Origin: Curtobacterium sp. 9128
GTDB lineage: Bacteria > Actinomycetota > Actinomycetes > Actinomycetales > Microbacteriaceae
Direction: 5' to 3'
Assembly (NCBI RefSeq): GCF_007673775.1
Contig: NZ_VEAF01000001.1
Span: forward strand, 434,001-498,000
DNA: 64,000 nucleotides
Shown here: one piece after another, positions 7,619-15,852 of the stretch
Position numbering within the stretch: the first letter of the stretch is position 1
Layout of the letters: every line of letters begins with the position of its first letter
The notes under the pieces: generated by a model
What the model saw: the letters and a program-made list of their open reading frames with translations, nothing else
Told to the model about the DNA's origin: nothing
Databases searched by the model: none
Made by a program: the position numbers and the translations under genes

Positions 7619-8703
7619 TGAGCGTCAAGAAGGCGGACAACGGACGTTGGCGCGCCCGCGTCTACCACCGCGGCAAGCAGGTCTCGATGGCGACGTTCGA
7701 CCGGAAGAAGGACGCCGACGCTTGGGAGCTCGGCCAGAAGACGACTCTCGCATCCGGAACCTGGTCCGACCCTCGCAACGCCGAGATGACGCTCGCAGAA
7801 CTCATCAAGGAGTTCCTGACCGAGCGGCGCGGACTCGTCTCGCAACAGACCTACGACACCGATGAGACAAACCTCCGCCTCCACGTCTCAGACCAGATGA
7901 AGCGGCTTCCCATCGGTTCCATCGACGGCCGGCAGCTGCGAAGGTACGTCGCCAACCTCGTGCGCACCAAGCGGCACAGCACCGCGAAGCGAATTCGGGA
8001 GTCGCTCGGTGGGGTCTTCGCGTACGCGGTGCGGGAGGCGTACATCTCGCACAACCCAGTCCTGGATGCACCGCTCGGTCGCGGGGACGGAACGGAAACG
8101 AACACCGTCCGGCCCTTCACCGAGTCGGAGTTCAGGTCGATGCTCGTGGCTCAGCGAGCCCTGAACCCGAACTACGCCGACGTTGTCGAGTTTCTTCGGG
8201 AGACCGGCTTGCGCTGGGGAGAGATGAAGGCGCTCCGTGTCCGCAACATCGTCACGAACCCCTTCCCCGCAGTCATGGTCGAGCGCTCGAAGAGCGACGG
8301 GTACCCCGAAAAGCAGACGAAAGGACGGCGAAGCCGGAAGGTCCCTCTCATGGGCAACGCAGAGGAAATCGCGATGCGCCATGCTGATGGCAAGTCGCCC
8401 GACGCGTTCCTGTTCCGGTCGACCGGCGGCTCCGAACTGAGCGGACCGAACTTCACCCGCGACCTTCGCTGGAAGACGACGGCAGGGAACCATCGTGTCC
8501 ACGACCTTCGCCACACCGCCGCGACGGCGTGGATGAGCGACGGAATCAACGTCAAGACCATCTCTGTATGGCTCGGTCACAGCACGACACAGCAGACCGT
8601 CAACCGCTACTCCCACTGGATGAACGACGACGGCGACATGGCCGCCATCGCCCGGATGATGCGAGCTCGACGCGAGCGCTCCGAGGAGCGAGACTTGTCA
8701 TGA
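7618..8703 (+). CDS. Tyrosine recombinase / phage-type integrase
   Basis: 361 residues from the ATG that overlaps the HTH stop. Domains: an N-terminal arm-binding region (about 1-55, GRWRARVYHRGKQ), a SAM-like core-binding domain (about 60-150), and the catalytic domain (about 165-345). Catalytic residues are all present: R199 (ETGLRWGEM), H295 and R298 in HDLRHT, H321 in WLGHS, and the nucleophile Y331 (VNRYSH). It should catalyse site-specific integration and excision of the surrounding element. Its att site is not obvious; the tRNA-Val genes at 11096 and 13807 are the natural candidates. Confidence 0.95.
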   Translation: MSVKKADNGRWRARVYHRGKQVSMATFDRKKDADAWELGQKTTLASGTWSDPRNAEMTLAELIKEFLTERRGLVSQQTYDTDETNLRLHVSDQMKRLPIGSIDGRQLRRYVANLVRTKRHSTAKRIRESLGGVFAYAVREAYISHNPVLDAPLGRGDGTETNTVRPFTESEFRSMLVAQRALNPNYADVVEFLRETGLRWGEMKALRVRNIVTNPFPAVMVERSKSDGYPEKQTKGRRSRKVPLMGNAEEIAMRHADGKSPDAFLFRSTGGSELSGPNFTRDLRWKTTAGNHRVHDLRHTAATAWMSDGINVKTISVWLGHSTTQQTVNRYSHWMNDDGDMAAIARMMRARRERSEERDLS

Positions 8704-8754
8704 GGCGGAGGCAGCGGAACCGAACGGGGCCCGGCCCGGCCCGGCCGCTCCGTC

Positions 8755-9195
8755 TCAGCCCTCCTCGATGAGCACCAACGAGAACTCGTCGCTCGAGAGT
8801 GTCGGCACGCCTAGGTCACCAGCCAGCGTCACCACGGCGCGGTCGTTCGACACGACCACCCACTCCGCACCGAACAGACCCAGCTCAGCCTCGGCCATCG
8901 CGTCGAGCGCGCACGCGAGCAACATCGGGTCGGCATTCCCGAGATTTGCGTAGAGGTCGATGAGGGTCGTGTCGTCGGCTGGAACACATTGAAGGACGGC
9001 AGCGAGGTGCAGGAGGACGCCCTCATCGGTCGAGTATTCGAGCGCGCGCAGCGAATCGACGTCCGGAAGGAATCGTGCTTCGTGGAGCACTTCGGACGGT
9101 AGCCGACACTGTTCGTGCACGAACGCCGAGGAGCGTTGCTCCGGCGTCAGCCGAGTCAACGCGTTGTTGTCGAGGAGGTAGAACGTCCCCATCAT
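8755..9195 (-). CDS. PIN-domain protein, candidate ribonuclease
   Basis: A 146-residue protein with the PIN layout: LLDNNAL with D9 at the end of strand 1, E35 (PSEVLHEA), D89 (GNADPMLLA) and D118 in VVSNDRAV, which together can form the metal-binding acidic cluster. PIN proteins are usually RNases, often toxins. Its start overlaps the stop of the upstream ImmA/IrrE-like gene by 4 bp (ATGA), so the two proteins are made together and probably act together. Pairs of this kind (DUF955-type plus PIN) occur in mobile regions and are proposed toxin-antitoxin or defence modules. Converges on the integrase gene. Activity is inferred. Confidence 0.75.
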   Translation of the reverse strand: MMGTFYLLDNNALTRLTPEQRSSAFVHEQCRLPSEVLHEARFLPDVDSLRALEYSTDEGVLLHLAAVLQCVPADDTTLIDLYANLGNADPMLLACALDAMAEAELGLFGAEWVVVSNDRAVVTLAGDLGVPTLSSDEFSLVLIEEG

Positions 9196-10328
9196 CCGAG
9201 CGCCTCCCGGAAGTCCCGGATCTCTCGCGGTCGGATCTTGTTCGCGCAGACCGCTCGGCAGAACTCACCTTCGGTGATCTTGCCGGCATCCAGCGCGCCG
9301 AGCATGCGAACGGACAGCTCCCGGCCGTTGTACGTCCGGACCCCGTTCACGGGTTTCGGTTGGCGGCCCTGCGACTTCGGCCGGTTGGCGAACTCGAGGC
9401 GAAGTTCCTCGAGGTGTTGCTGAGCACCGACACAACTGATGAGTCCGAGCCGCTGGAGGCGCACGACCAGCGCGCTCGGAGTCACCTTGAACGAGTCGGC
9501 GGTGCTCCTGATTTTCCCGAGGTCGTCGGACGGAACCGTTCGCATCTCCGCCGCCGGCATTAGGACCTCGCCAACGATGTCGTACTCGCGGCCCGGGTCC
9601 GACGCAAGGTTCCGGCCGTCGTAGGTCACCGGGGCGAAGATGCCGCGAGCGACCAAGACGGTGAGAAGGGTAAGCGTGAAGAGCTGACGCCCCTCCGGCT
9701 CCTCGTCGTCGCCGTGACTCCCCCGCGAGAGGAAGATGTACGGGACCTTCTTGTCCTTGATGGTCAGCCCACTGAACTTGACCTCGATGAGCTGCGGCAT
9801 GAAGCCGCGGACGCTGCGCGAGACGAGGATCTGGTGCGACTCCAGCGTCTCGATGAGCAACGACAGGGCGGCGCCCTTCGATCGAGCCAAGCGGAGTACG
9901 GCCACATCCAAGTCGAGAGCTGTGAGCAGCACGGCGACGTCCTCCTCGATCGTCGCCCGAGGCTTCCGGAGGACTCCAACGATCTTGTTCTCGGCGAGCG
10001 ACTCGTCGTGAGTGCGCAGCATCATCTGCTTCCGCACAAGATCCTTGACGATGAGCTCGACGTCGCTGAGCTCGATCGTCGTACGCGAGTTGACGGCGAA
10101 GGTGTCTTTGCTCAACCCTTGCAGCAGCTTCTGCGTCTTCGTTTCGACCTGCGCCCGAACCAGCTCGCGCGGCGCGAAGCAGAGTGCGTACGGCACCTGT
10201 GCGGTGCGCGCCAGATCGACGAGATCAGAAAAGCTGATCGTTGACCGTTCGAGGGCGTGGCGATACGGAACGCGTGCACTCACGACAGAGTTCTCGAACA
10301 GCTCGACGAAGACGACGCGGTCGATCAT
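9192..10328 (-). CDS. ImmA/IrrE-like (DUF955) protein lacking the HExxH motif
   Basis: 378 residues from the ATG at 10328, which has GGGAG 7 nt upstream. A longer version from 10457 also has a weak ribosome binding site. The N-terminal part (VPYRHALERSTISFSDLVDL, then VPYALCFAPREL) matches the segment that precedes the peptidase domain in DUF955 proteins. The peptidase region shows VKFSGLTIKDKKVPYIFLS, then FTLTLLTVLV where family members read FTL-x-HExxH. The His-Glu-His zinc site is thus replaced by hydrophobic residues, although the downstream E-x7-LMP segment (EYDIVGEVLMP) is kept. A protease function is therefore unlikely. It is translationally coupled to the PIN gene and may be its partner or antitoxin. 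Confidence 0.65.
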   Translation of the reverse strand: MIDRVVFVELFENSVVSARVPYRHALERSTISFSDLVDLARTAQVPYALCFAPRELVRAQVETKTQKLLQGLSKDTFAVNSRTTIELSDVELIVKDLVRKQMMLRTHDESLAENKIVGVLRKPRATIEEDVAVLLTALDLDVAVLRLARSKGAALSLLIETLESHQILVSRSVRGFMPQLIEVKFSGLTIKDKKVPYIFLSRGSHGDDEEPEGRQLFTLTLLTVLVARGIFAPVTYDGRNLASDPGREYDIVGEVLMPAAEMRTVPSDDLGKIRSTADSFKVTPSALVVRLQRLGLISCVGAQQHLEELRLEFANRPKSQGRQPKPVNGVRTYNGRELSVRMLGALDAGKITEGEFCRAVCANKIRPREIRDFREALG

Positions 10329-10609
10329 CACGCGGCTCCCGTGCAGAGTGACCGCGATCGTCCCTGGCTGGTCGGCGCTCACGGCAACACCGCGTGGTGG
10401 CTCAACGATCCAGACTCGGTGGCTGCCGTGCTCCCCATTCGACCGACGATCCCTCATGTCGGCCTTCGAAGCGACCCCGAGTTCGGGTGTCGAGCAAGTC
10501 AACTCGCCGACCGGAGGCCATCAAGAAGGTGACGCGTACAAGTGCGCCTTGCCCCAATCCCGCTCCAGACCTCCGGCTCGCACCGCTCGAGAGCCTCTAG
10601 GCTCCGAGC

Positions 10610-11035
10610 ATGGGTGATCTCACGGTGACGATTCGTCCTGGTCGGCGCACGGAGATCCAGAACATGCCGTTCGAGGGCAACGGACGCGGCTACACCATCC
10701 TCGGAGACATGTTCAACGCTTCACGGCGGGGTCAGGTCAACTACTCCCCCAGCTCCCGATCATGGTCGGTCTCGCGGCCGCACACGAACGCTGTCATCCA
10801 CGGTCTCGCCGCACGATACGGCCGGGTAACGCTGATTCAGCATGGCGGTGTCGAGAAGTGCGTGGAAGCGTGCTGGAAGACGGGACTCCCCGAAAACGCA
10901 TGGCTGTGTGAGTGCGCATGCGCTGGACGAAATCACGGCTCGGGGCAGCCGTTCAAAGTCATCGTAGGGGGCAACGGTCCCGGCGGACAGCTCTCGGTGC
11001 AGGCCCGTGCGCCCCACGTGTTCTACGTCGGCTGA
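10610..11035 (+). CDS. Hypothetical protein with Cys-rich C-terminal motif
   Basis: A 141-residue soluble protein. The middle has a conserved-looking block SVSRPHTNAVIHGLAARYGR, followed by a cysteine cluster: KCVEACWK, then CECACAGRNHG (five Cys and one His over about 30 residues), which could bind zinc. I cannot assign a family or function. It starts at the ATG at 10610, about 280 bp from and divergent to the ImmA/IrrE-like gene, and ends 60 bp before the intact tRNA-Val. It is probably part of the same island. Confidence 0.6.
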   Translation: MGDLTVTIRPGRRTEIQNMPFEGNGRGYTILGDMFNASRRGQVNYSPSSRSWSVSRPHTNAVIHGLAARYGRVTLIQHGGVEKCVEACWKTGLPENAWLCECACAGRNHGSGQPFKVIVGGNGPGGQLSVQARAPHVFYVG

Positions 11036-11095
11036 TCACGAGCCGAGTCGGCGGACCTGACCCGTGCTCGAGCCGGAACCATTGCCAGGGTCCGG

Positions 11096-11168
11096 TGGGC
11101 TCTGGCGGGCTCGAACCGCCGACCACTTCGGTGTAAGCGAAGTGCTCTACCAACTGAGCTAAGAGCCC
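11096..11168 (-). tRNA. tRNA-Val (anticodon TAC), intact
   Basis: A 73-nt cloverleaf folds on the minus strand. The acceptor stem GGGCTCT/AGAGCCC is fully paired. The D arm is TAGCTCAGTTGGTAGAGC, the anticodon stem is CTTCG/CGAAG, and the loop CTTACAC gives anticodon TAC. The T arm GGCGGTTCGAGCCCGCC is intact. CCA is not encoded. TAGGAT, a good -10 element, lies about 14 nt upstream of the 5' end. A second, truncated tRNA-Val(TAC) lies at 13807-13854. Confidence 0.93.
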
Positions 11169-11332
11169 TCAAGGCCGATCCTACTTGGCGATGAGCTGAC
11201 ATCGTGACGACGAGCGACTTGACTCGCCGTCGCCGACGACGGTGGCCGACTCTCGCCTGCGCGATACTTGCCCTCGGCGCTGCGGCGCTCGTTCGACCCG
11301 ACCGGGTCCACACTCGAAGGGCCGGGGGTCCC

Positions 11333-13675
11333 GTGATCAAGCGCATCGTCCGTATCGACGGCATCGGTCTTTTCCGGCGTTGGCAGCCCGGCAGCGATTC
11401 CTCCAACTTCGAACGGATCAACGTCGTCTATGGCGGCAACGGCACCGGCAAGTCGTCAGTCGCACGCGCGTTCGGCGAGGCGACCGCGGCATCATCGGCC
11501 TCGACCGTGCACGTCTCAGTCGAAGACGGCGACAGGCTTCGCCAAGTCACGTCGAGCGAGGACCCCTTCTGGACACGCGTCCGCGTGTTCAACCAGGACT
11601 ACGTCGAGAACAACCTGAGCTTCGGCACCGATCGCAGCGAGGCAGCACCGCTTCTCGTCCTCGGCCAGAAGAGCGTTGGTCGCGAGACACGGCTCGCGCA
11701 GATCGCCGAACGCCTCGAGATCATCGAGAGCGAGGAGCGTCTCGCGGTTGAGGACGCCGGCCGCGCGAGAAACGCTGCGGACCGTCTCGCAACTGCGACC
11801 GCGACGACGATCCACAGCGAGCTGCAGCACGTGAGCGCACGGTACGGCCGGGCCTACAACCGTCGCCAGGTGAAGACCTTGCTGGATGCCTTGCCGACCA
11901 GGTTCGACGAACCCCTCGACGAGGTCATCTCGACGCATCTCGGCACTGTTCGTCCGCAGAAGATGGAGCCAGTCGCCCTCCTCACCATCACCGGTGAAAG
12001 TGTCGTTCCGCTCGTCGCCGAGGTGGGTGACGCGCTTGCCACCTCGGTGTCGAACGTGGTCCTCGACGACCTGGCCGCGCATCCCGAGGACAGCACCTGG
12101 GTGAGTGAAGGCATGTCGAGGCACGAGCAACGCGATCGGTGCCTGTTCTGTGGCGGTGTGGTGACCGACGAACGCCGAGGTGCTCTGGCCGCGCACTTCG
12201 ACGGCCGGTTCCGGCAGCTGGAGCGCACGCTCGACATGCTGGACGGCCGCGTCGCAGCGGTCATCGCGGCTCAGCAGGGCATGATCTCCCGCGCGCCGGC
12301 AGCAAATCTCCTGTACCCGCCGCTCCGGGAGTCGTACGGTGAGCTGCTCGCCGGGGTGCGAGAGGCCACCACGTCTCGAAGCGAGGCCCTCGACGCGGTT
12401 CGCCGTGCGATCGAGACCAAGCGCTCCGCGATGTTCGACGTGGTCACGTTCGATCCCGGTGTTGTCGACGGCCAATCGGACGACGTGGCCGCGATCAACC
12501 TCGTGCTGCGGGACCACAACGAGCGTTCGGCGGCGTTCGAGTCGATCCGCGCGGACGCCGCCGACCGTGTCGAGCGCGCTCGGGTCGAGTTGATCCGCTC
12601 GGAGTACGTGTCGTTGTCGGAGCGAGCGCTCGGCGCCGAGCAACAAGCGGCAGACCACGGCGCCGAGCGCGAGCAGTTGACCCGCGAACGTGGGCGCCTG
12701 AATTCTGCCGGGCTCGACGCGGGACCACTTGCAAGCGAGCTCACCCGAGACGTTGCCGTCCTCCTCGGTCGCGACGAGCTCCGCTTCACCGCCGTCGATG
12801 GGCGTTACGCCATCGAACGGGACGGGCGCCCGGCCGTCGGTCTCAGCGAGGGCGAGCGGACGGCGATCTCGCTGCTCCACTTCCTGTGCAGCCTCCGCGA
12901 CGAGACGATGCGTGGCGCCGACCTGACCGTCGTCATTGACGATCCGGTGTCGAGTCTGGACCAGGAGATCATGGTCGGCGTCTCCGGGCACCTCTGGAAC
13001 ACCTTCGTCGGAGCGGGCATCCGCCACCAGTTGATCCTGCTCACGCACAGCTTCGAGCTCTTCCGGATGTGGGTGAACCAACTGGACCGGCTGAACTCGC
13101 GGCTCCGCCGGGACAACTCGTACTCATTGCACGAACTGCGCTCGAGGGTGAGTCGCGACGCTGAGGACGTTCCCCGTCGTGTGCCTGTGCTGCGGAGCTG
13201 GAGCGACCCTCAGCTCCGCAAGAAGCTGCGCTCCCAGTACCACTACCTGTTCTGGCGAGTCGGCAGTGCCGTCCTCGAGCGGAACTCCGGTACGCAGTTC
13301 GAGGCTGAGCTTGAAGCTGCTGCGCTCCTACCGAACGCCGCGAGGCGGCTCTTGGAGTCGTTCCTGGCCTTTCGGTTGCCAGTGCTCATGGGCGACTTCG
13401 AAGGGAGCATGCGGACGGCGTTCGACGAACACCAGATCGAGCAGCCACTCCGCCAGCGTCTGGTGCGGTTCCTTCACCAGTCGTCGCACAGCGAAGAAGC
13501 GGACATCTCTCGGCCCGTGGACGTGCACGAGGCGGTGGTCGTCCTCGAGTCGGTGTTCCGCTTCATCGCGGCAGTGGATCGGCCGCACTTCGAGCAGATG
13601 TGCGCCGCCGTCGTGCCGGGCCTCTCGTACATCGGTGCGGCTTCGGTCACGGTGGAACCGGTCGCTGCCGCCTAG
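11333..13675 (+). CDS. AAA_13 ATPase, PrrC/RloC-like (candidate anticodon nuclease)
   Basis: 780 residues from the GTG at 11333 (GGGGG 4 nt upstream); an ATG at 11204 would add an Arg-rich extension that looks unreal. ABC-type ATPase: Walker A GGNGTGKSS (residues 34-42), signature LSEGERTAIS (about 502), Walker B TVVIDDPVSSLDQE (about 533-546), H-loop LLTHSFE (about 570). The inserted middle domain is helical with one CxxC pair (C270, C273) resembling a zinc hook. The C-terminal domain has R671-x3-E675 (RRLLES) and H715/H719 (FLHQSSHSEE), in the order of the Arg-Glu-His triad of PrrC and RloC anticodon nucleases. Its position between two tRNA-Val(TAC) genes is notable. Many AAA_13 proteins are not proven nucleases, so activity is a hypothesis. 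Confidence 0.75.
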   Translation: MIKRIVRIDGIGLFRRWQPGSDSSNFERINVVYGGNGTGKSSVARAFGEATAASSASTVHVSVEDGDRLRQVTSSEDPFWTRVRVFNQDYVENNLSFGTDRSEAAPLLVLGQKSVGRETRLAQIAERLEIIESEERLAVEDAGRARNAADRLATATATTIHSELQHVSARYGRAYNRRQVKTLLDALPTRFDEPLDEVISTHLGTVRPQKMEPVALLTITGESVVPLVAEVGDALATSVSNVVLDDLAAHPEDSTWVSEGMSRHEQRDRCLFCGGVVTDERRGALAAHFDGRFRQLERTLDMLDGRVAAVIAAQQGMISRAPAANLLYPPLRESYGELLAGVREATTSRSEALDAVRRAIETKRSAMFDVVTFDPGVVDGQSDDVAAINLVLRDHNERSAAFESIRADAADRVERARVELIRSEYVSLSERALGAEQQAADHGAEREQLTRERGRLNSAGLDAGPLASELTRDVAVLLGRDELRFTAVDGRYAIERDGRPAVGLSEGERTAISLLHFLCSLRDETMRGADLTVVIDDPVSSLDQEIMVGVSGHLWNTFVGAGIRHQLILLTHSFELFRMWVNQLDRLNSRLRRDNSYSLHELRSRVSRDAEDVPRRVPVLRSWSDPQLRKKLRSQYHYLFWRVGSAVLERNSGTQFEAELEAAALLPNAARRLLESFLAFRLPVLMGDFEGSMRTAFDEHQIEQPLRQRLVRFLHQSSHSEEADISRPVDVHEAVVVLESVFRFIAAVDRPHFEQMCAAVVPGLSYIGAASVTVEPVAAA

Positions 13676-13806
13676 CCGTTGCCATTTCCGCACCGACACC
13701 AAACCGACACGGACACGGAGCAACGCTCGGACCAGTCAGAGGGAACGGGACGATCACCGTCCTGACCTGGTCTTTCGGCGACCAGCGGAGCGCGAGCGAC
13801 GGGACT

Positions 13807-13854
13807 GACATCCACGGTGTAAACGTGGCGCTCTACCAGCTGAGCTAAAGGCCC
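13807..13854 (-). pseudogene. Truncated tRNA-Val (TAC), 5' 48 nt only
   Basis: On the minus strand the sequence matches a tRNA from its 5' end: acceptor half GGGCCTT, D arm TAGCTCAGCTGGTAGAGC, anticodon stem CCACG/CGTGG with loop TTTACAC (anticodon TAC), then the variable loop ATGTC. After 13807 no T arm and no 3' acceptor strand (AAGGCCC) follow, so it cannot fold as a tRNA. TAGGAT is kept at the same distance upstream as in the intact gene at 11096. It marks a recombination or insertion boundary at the right edge of the island. Confidence 0.85.
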
Positions 13855-13899
13855 TCGACCTTCATCCTACGGCGCGCCACGATCCCGTACGCTCCCGCC

Positions 13900-14292
13900 A
13901 TGACGAGCATCCGGACCGGCTGCGACCTCGCCGACGTCGCCGACGTGGTCGCGGGGATCGCGGCCCACGGCGAGCGGTACCTCACCAGGGTCTTCACCGC
14001 ACGCGAGCGGCGCGACACCGACGACGATCCGGAACGGCTCGCGGCGCGGTTCGCCGGCAAGGAGGCGGTGGTCAAGCTCCTCCGTCCGAGCGACACCCGC
14101 GCACTCCCGCTGCTCGACGTCGCCATCGTCCTCGACGCCGTCGGCGCGCCCCTCGTGGAACTCTCCGGTGCCGCGGCCGCGCTCGCCGAGGAGCAGGGCG
14201 TCGGACCCATCGCGGTCTCGCTGTCCCACGAGCGCGGCCTGGCGCTCGCCACCGCCGTCGCCCTCGTCGAGCACCGGCGACCCCAGACCTGA
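13900..14292 (+). CDS. acpS: Holo-[acyl-carrier-protein] synthase
   Basis: A 130-residue AcpS-type phosphopantetheinyl transferase. It transfers 4'-phosphopantetheine from CoA to a conserved Ser of acyl carrier proteins. Visible signatures: TGCDLADV (Mg-binding Asp at residue 9), YLTRVFTARER, ARFAGKEAVVKLL with the catalytic Glu/Lys, and the terminal SLSHERGLALA. Length fits the family (about 120-130). It is followed on the same strand by a carrier protein gene (14381), an acyl-CoA dehydrogenase and an amino acid:carrier protein ligase homolog. It may serve both fatty acid synthesis (acpP at 40613) and this cassette, as it is the only such enzyme in the window. Confidence 0.92.
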   Translation: MTSIRTGCDLADVADVVAGIAAHGERYLTRVFTARERRDTDDDPERLAARFAGKEAVVKLLRPSDTRALPLLDVAIVLDAVGAPLVELSGAAAALAEEQGVGPIAVSLSHERGLALATAVALVEHRRPQT

Positions 14293-14380
14293 ACGAACGG
14301 ACAGGCCCTGGGGCAACGATGCGGCTTCACGCATCCGCACGGCGGCTTTCCGGGTCCGTCCGCTCCCTATCGTTGCTCGC

Positions 14381-14668
14381 ATGCAGCCGGATCAGGACAC
14401 CCGGGCGACCTCGACCGCCCTCGCCGACACGACCGACCAGGTCGTCCGACGCGCACTCGCCGACCACGCCCGGCTCAGCATCGACCCGCAGGACCTGTCG
14501 CCGCACGCCGACCTCTACGCGCTCGGCCTGACCTCGCACGCCACCGTGAACGTGATGCTCGCCGTCGAGGACCAGCTCGACACCGAGTTCCCCGACCACC
14601 TGCTCACCCGCGCGACCTTCGCCTCCATCAGCGCGATGACCGCCGCGGCCACGGAGGCGCTCGCATGA
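14381..14668 (+). CDS. Discrete carrier protein of the cassette
   Basis: 95 residues from the ATG at 14381; longer in-frame starts run into acpS. The fold is a four-helix acyl/peptidyl carrier protein: helix 1 TDQVVRRALADHARL, the turn DLYALGLTSHATVNVML with the phosphopantetheine Ser in GLTS (residue 50), and helix 3 around HLLTRATFASISAM. The usual DSL is replaced by TSH, so partner recognition differs from AcpP. Its last four bases overlap the start of the acyl-CoA dehydrogenase gene (ATGA). It probably carries an aminoacyl group loaded by the ligase at 15849. Confidence 0.85.
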   Translation: MQPDQDTRATSTALADTTDQVVRRALADHARLSIDPQDLSPHADLYALGLTSHATVNVMLAVEDQLDTEFPDHLLTRATFASISAMTAAATEALA

Positions 14669-15852
14669 CGACGCTGCAGCCGACGGCCCGCGTCGACACG
14701 GCCGAACGGTTCGCGGAACGCACCGCGGCCGTGGCGGCCGTCGCCGCACAGTTCGCCGACGAGGTCGACCGCGACGCCAGACCGCCGCGCGAGGCGATCG
14801 CCGCGATGCGGGAGTACGGGCTGCTCGCCGCCGCGGTGCCCGAGGAGCACGGCGGCGACGGAGCCACGGTGTCCGACCTCGCCACCATCGCGACCGAGCT
14901 CGGCCGTGCCTGCGCCGCCACCGGCATGGTGTTCGCGATGCACCAGGGCCAGGTGATGGCACTGTGGCGGCACGGCGGGGACGATCCCGCCGTCCTCGCG
15001 ATGATCGACCGCGTCCGCGACGGCGCCCTCGTCGCGTCGTCCACCACGGAGCGCGGCGTCGGCGGCGACGCACGGCGGTCCACCTGCGCGATCGAGGACG
15101 CCGGGGCCCTCCCCGGGCGGATCCGCCTCCGCAAGGACGCCCCGGTGATCTCCTACGCCACCGAGGCGGACGCGCTGTTCGTCACCGCGCGACGGGACCT
15201 CGACGCCCCCGCCTCCGACCAGCGCCTCGTCATCTGCGACCGCGAGCAGACCGTGCTCACCCAGACCTCGACGTGGGACACGCTCGGGCTCCGCGGCACC
15301 TGCAGCAACGGGTGGGTCCTCGACGCCGAGACCACGAGCGACCACGTCCTCCGCGACGACTACGCGACGATCTCCGCGCAGACGGTCCTGCCGGTCTCGC
15401 ACGTGCTCTGGGCGTCCGTCTGGGTCGGCATCGCCGTCTCGGCCGCCGACCGTGCCCGCTCCGCCGTGCGGAAGCAGGCCAGAGCGAGCATCGGCACCAC
15501 CCCGCCAGCGGCACTGCGGCTGGCCGAACTGCTCGTCGACCTGCAGACACTCGCCGACGGCGTCCGTCACGCCGCGGAGCGCTTCGACGCCGTCGCCGAC
15601 GACCCCGACACCCTCGAGTCCAGCGCGTACGCCCTGGCCGCGAACGCGCTGAAGATCAGCGCCTCCGAGCGGGTCACCGACATCGTCACGGCCGCACTGC
15701 GCGTCGTCGGCATCGCCGGCTACGCCGCATCCGGCCCGACGAGCATCGCCCGACACCTCCGAGACGCCCACGGCGCCGCCGTCATGGTGAGCAACGACCG
15801 TCTCCTCCACAACGACGCCGGACTGGCCCTCATGACCGGAGTGATCCTGTGA
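14665..15852 (+). CDS. Acyl-CoA dehydrogenase family flavoprotein
   Basis: A 395-residue FAD-dependent acyl-CoA dehydrogenase-type enzyme: N-terminal helical domain (EYGLLAAAVPEEHGGDG, about residues 49-65), middle beta domain (SSTTERGVGGDARRSTC then WDTLGLRGTCSNGWVLD) and C-terminal four-helix bundle (about 240-380) with a Gly-rich end (VVGIAGYAASGPTSIARHLRD). The family oxidises the alpha-beta bond of thioesters; some members act on aminoacyl or acyl groups bound to carrier proteins. The gene overlaps both neighbours (carrier protein before, ligase after), so a carrier-protein-bound substrate is likely. The catalytic base cannot be fixed by eye. Confidence 0.85.
   Translation: MTTLQPTARVDTAERFAERTAAVAAVAAQFADEVDRDARPPREAIAAMREYGLLAAAVPEEHGGDGATVSDLATIATELGRACAATGMVFAMHQGQVMALWRHGGDDPAVLAMIDRVRDGALVASSTTERGVGGDARRSTCAIEDAGALPGRIRLRKDAPVISYATEADALFVTARRDLDAPASDQRLVICDREQTVLTQTSTWDTLGLRGTCSNGWVLDAETTSDHVLRDDYATISAQTVLPVSHVLWASVWVGIAVSAADRARSAVRKQARASIGTTPPAALRLAELLVDLQTLADGVRHAAERFDAVADDPDTLESSAYALAANALKISASERVTDIVTAALRVVGIAGYAASGPTSIARHLRDAHGAAVMVSNDRLLHNDAGLALMTGVIL

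Noticed and set aside
11204..11332. N-terminal extension of the AAA_13 protein from the ATG at 11204.
   Set aside because: The added 43 residues are Arg/Ala-rich, lack similarity to the family start, and a GTG with a ribosome binding site precedes the conserved first strand.
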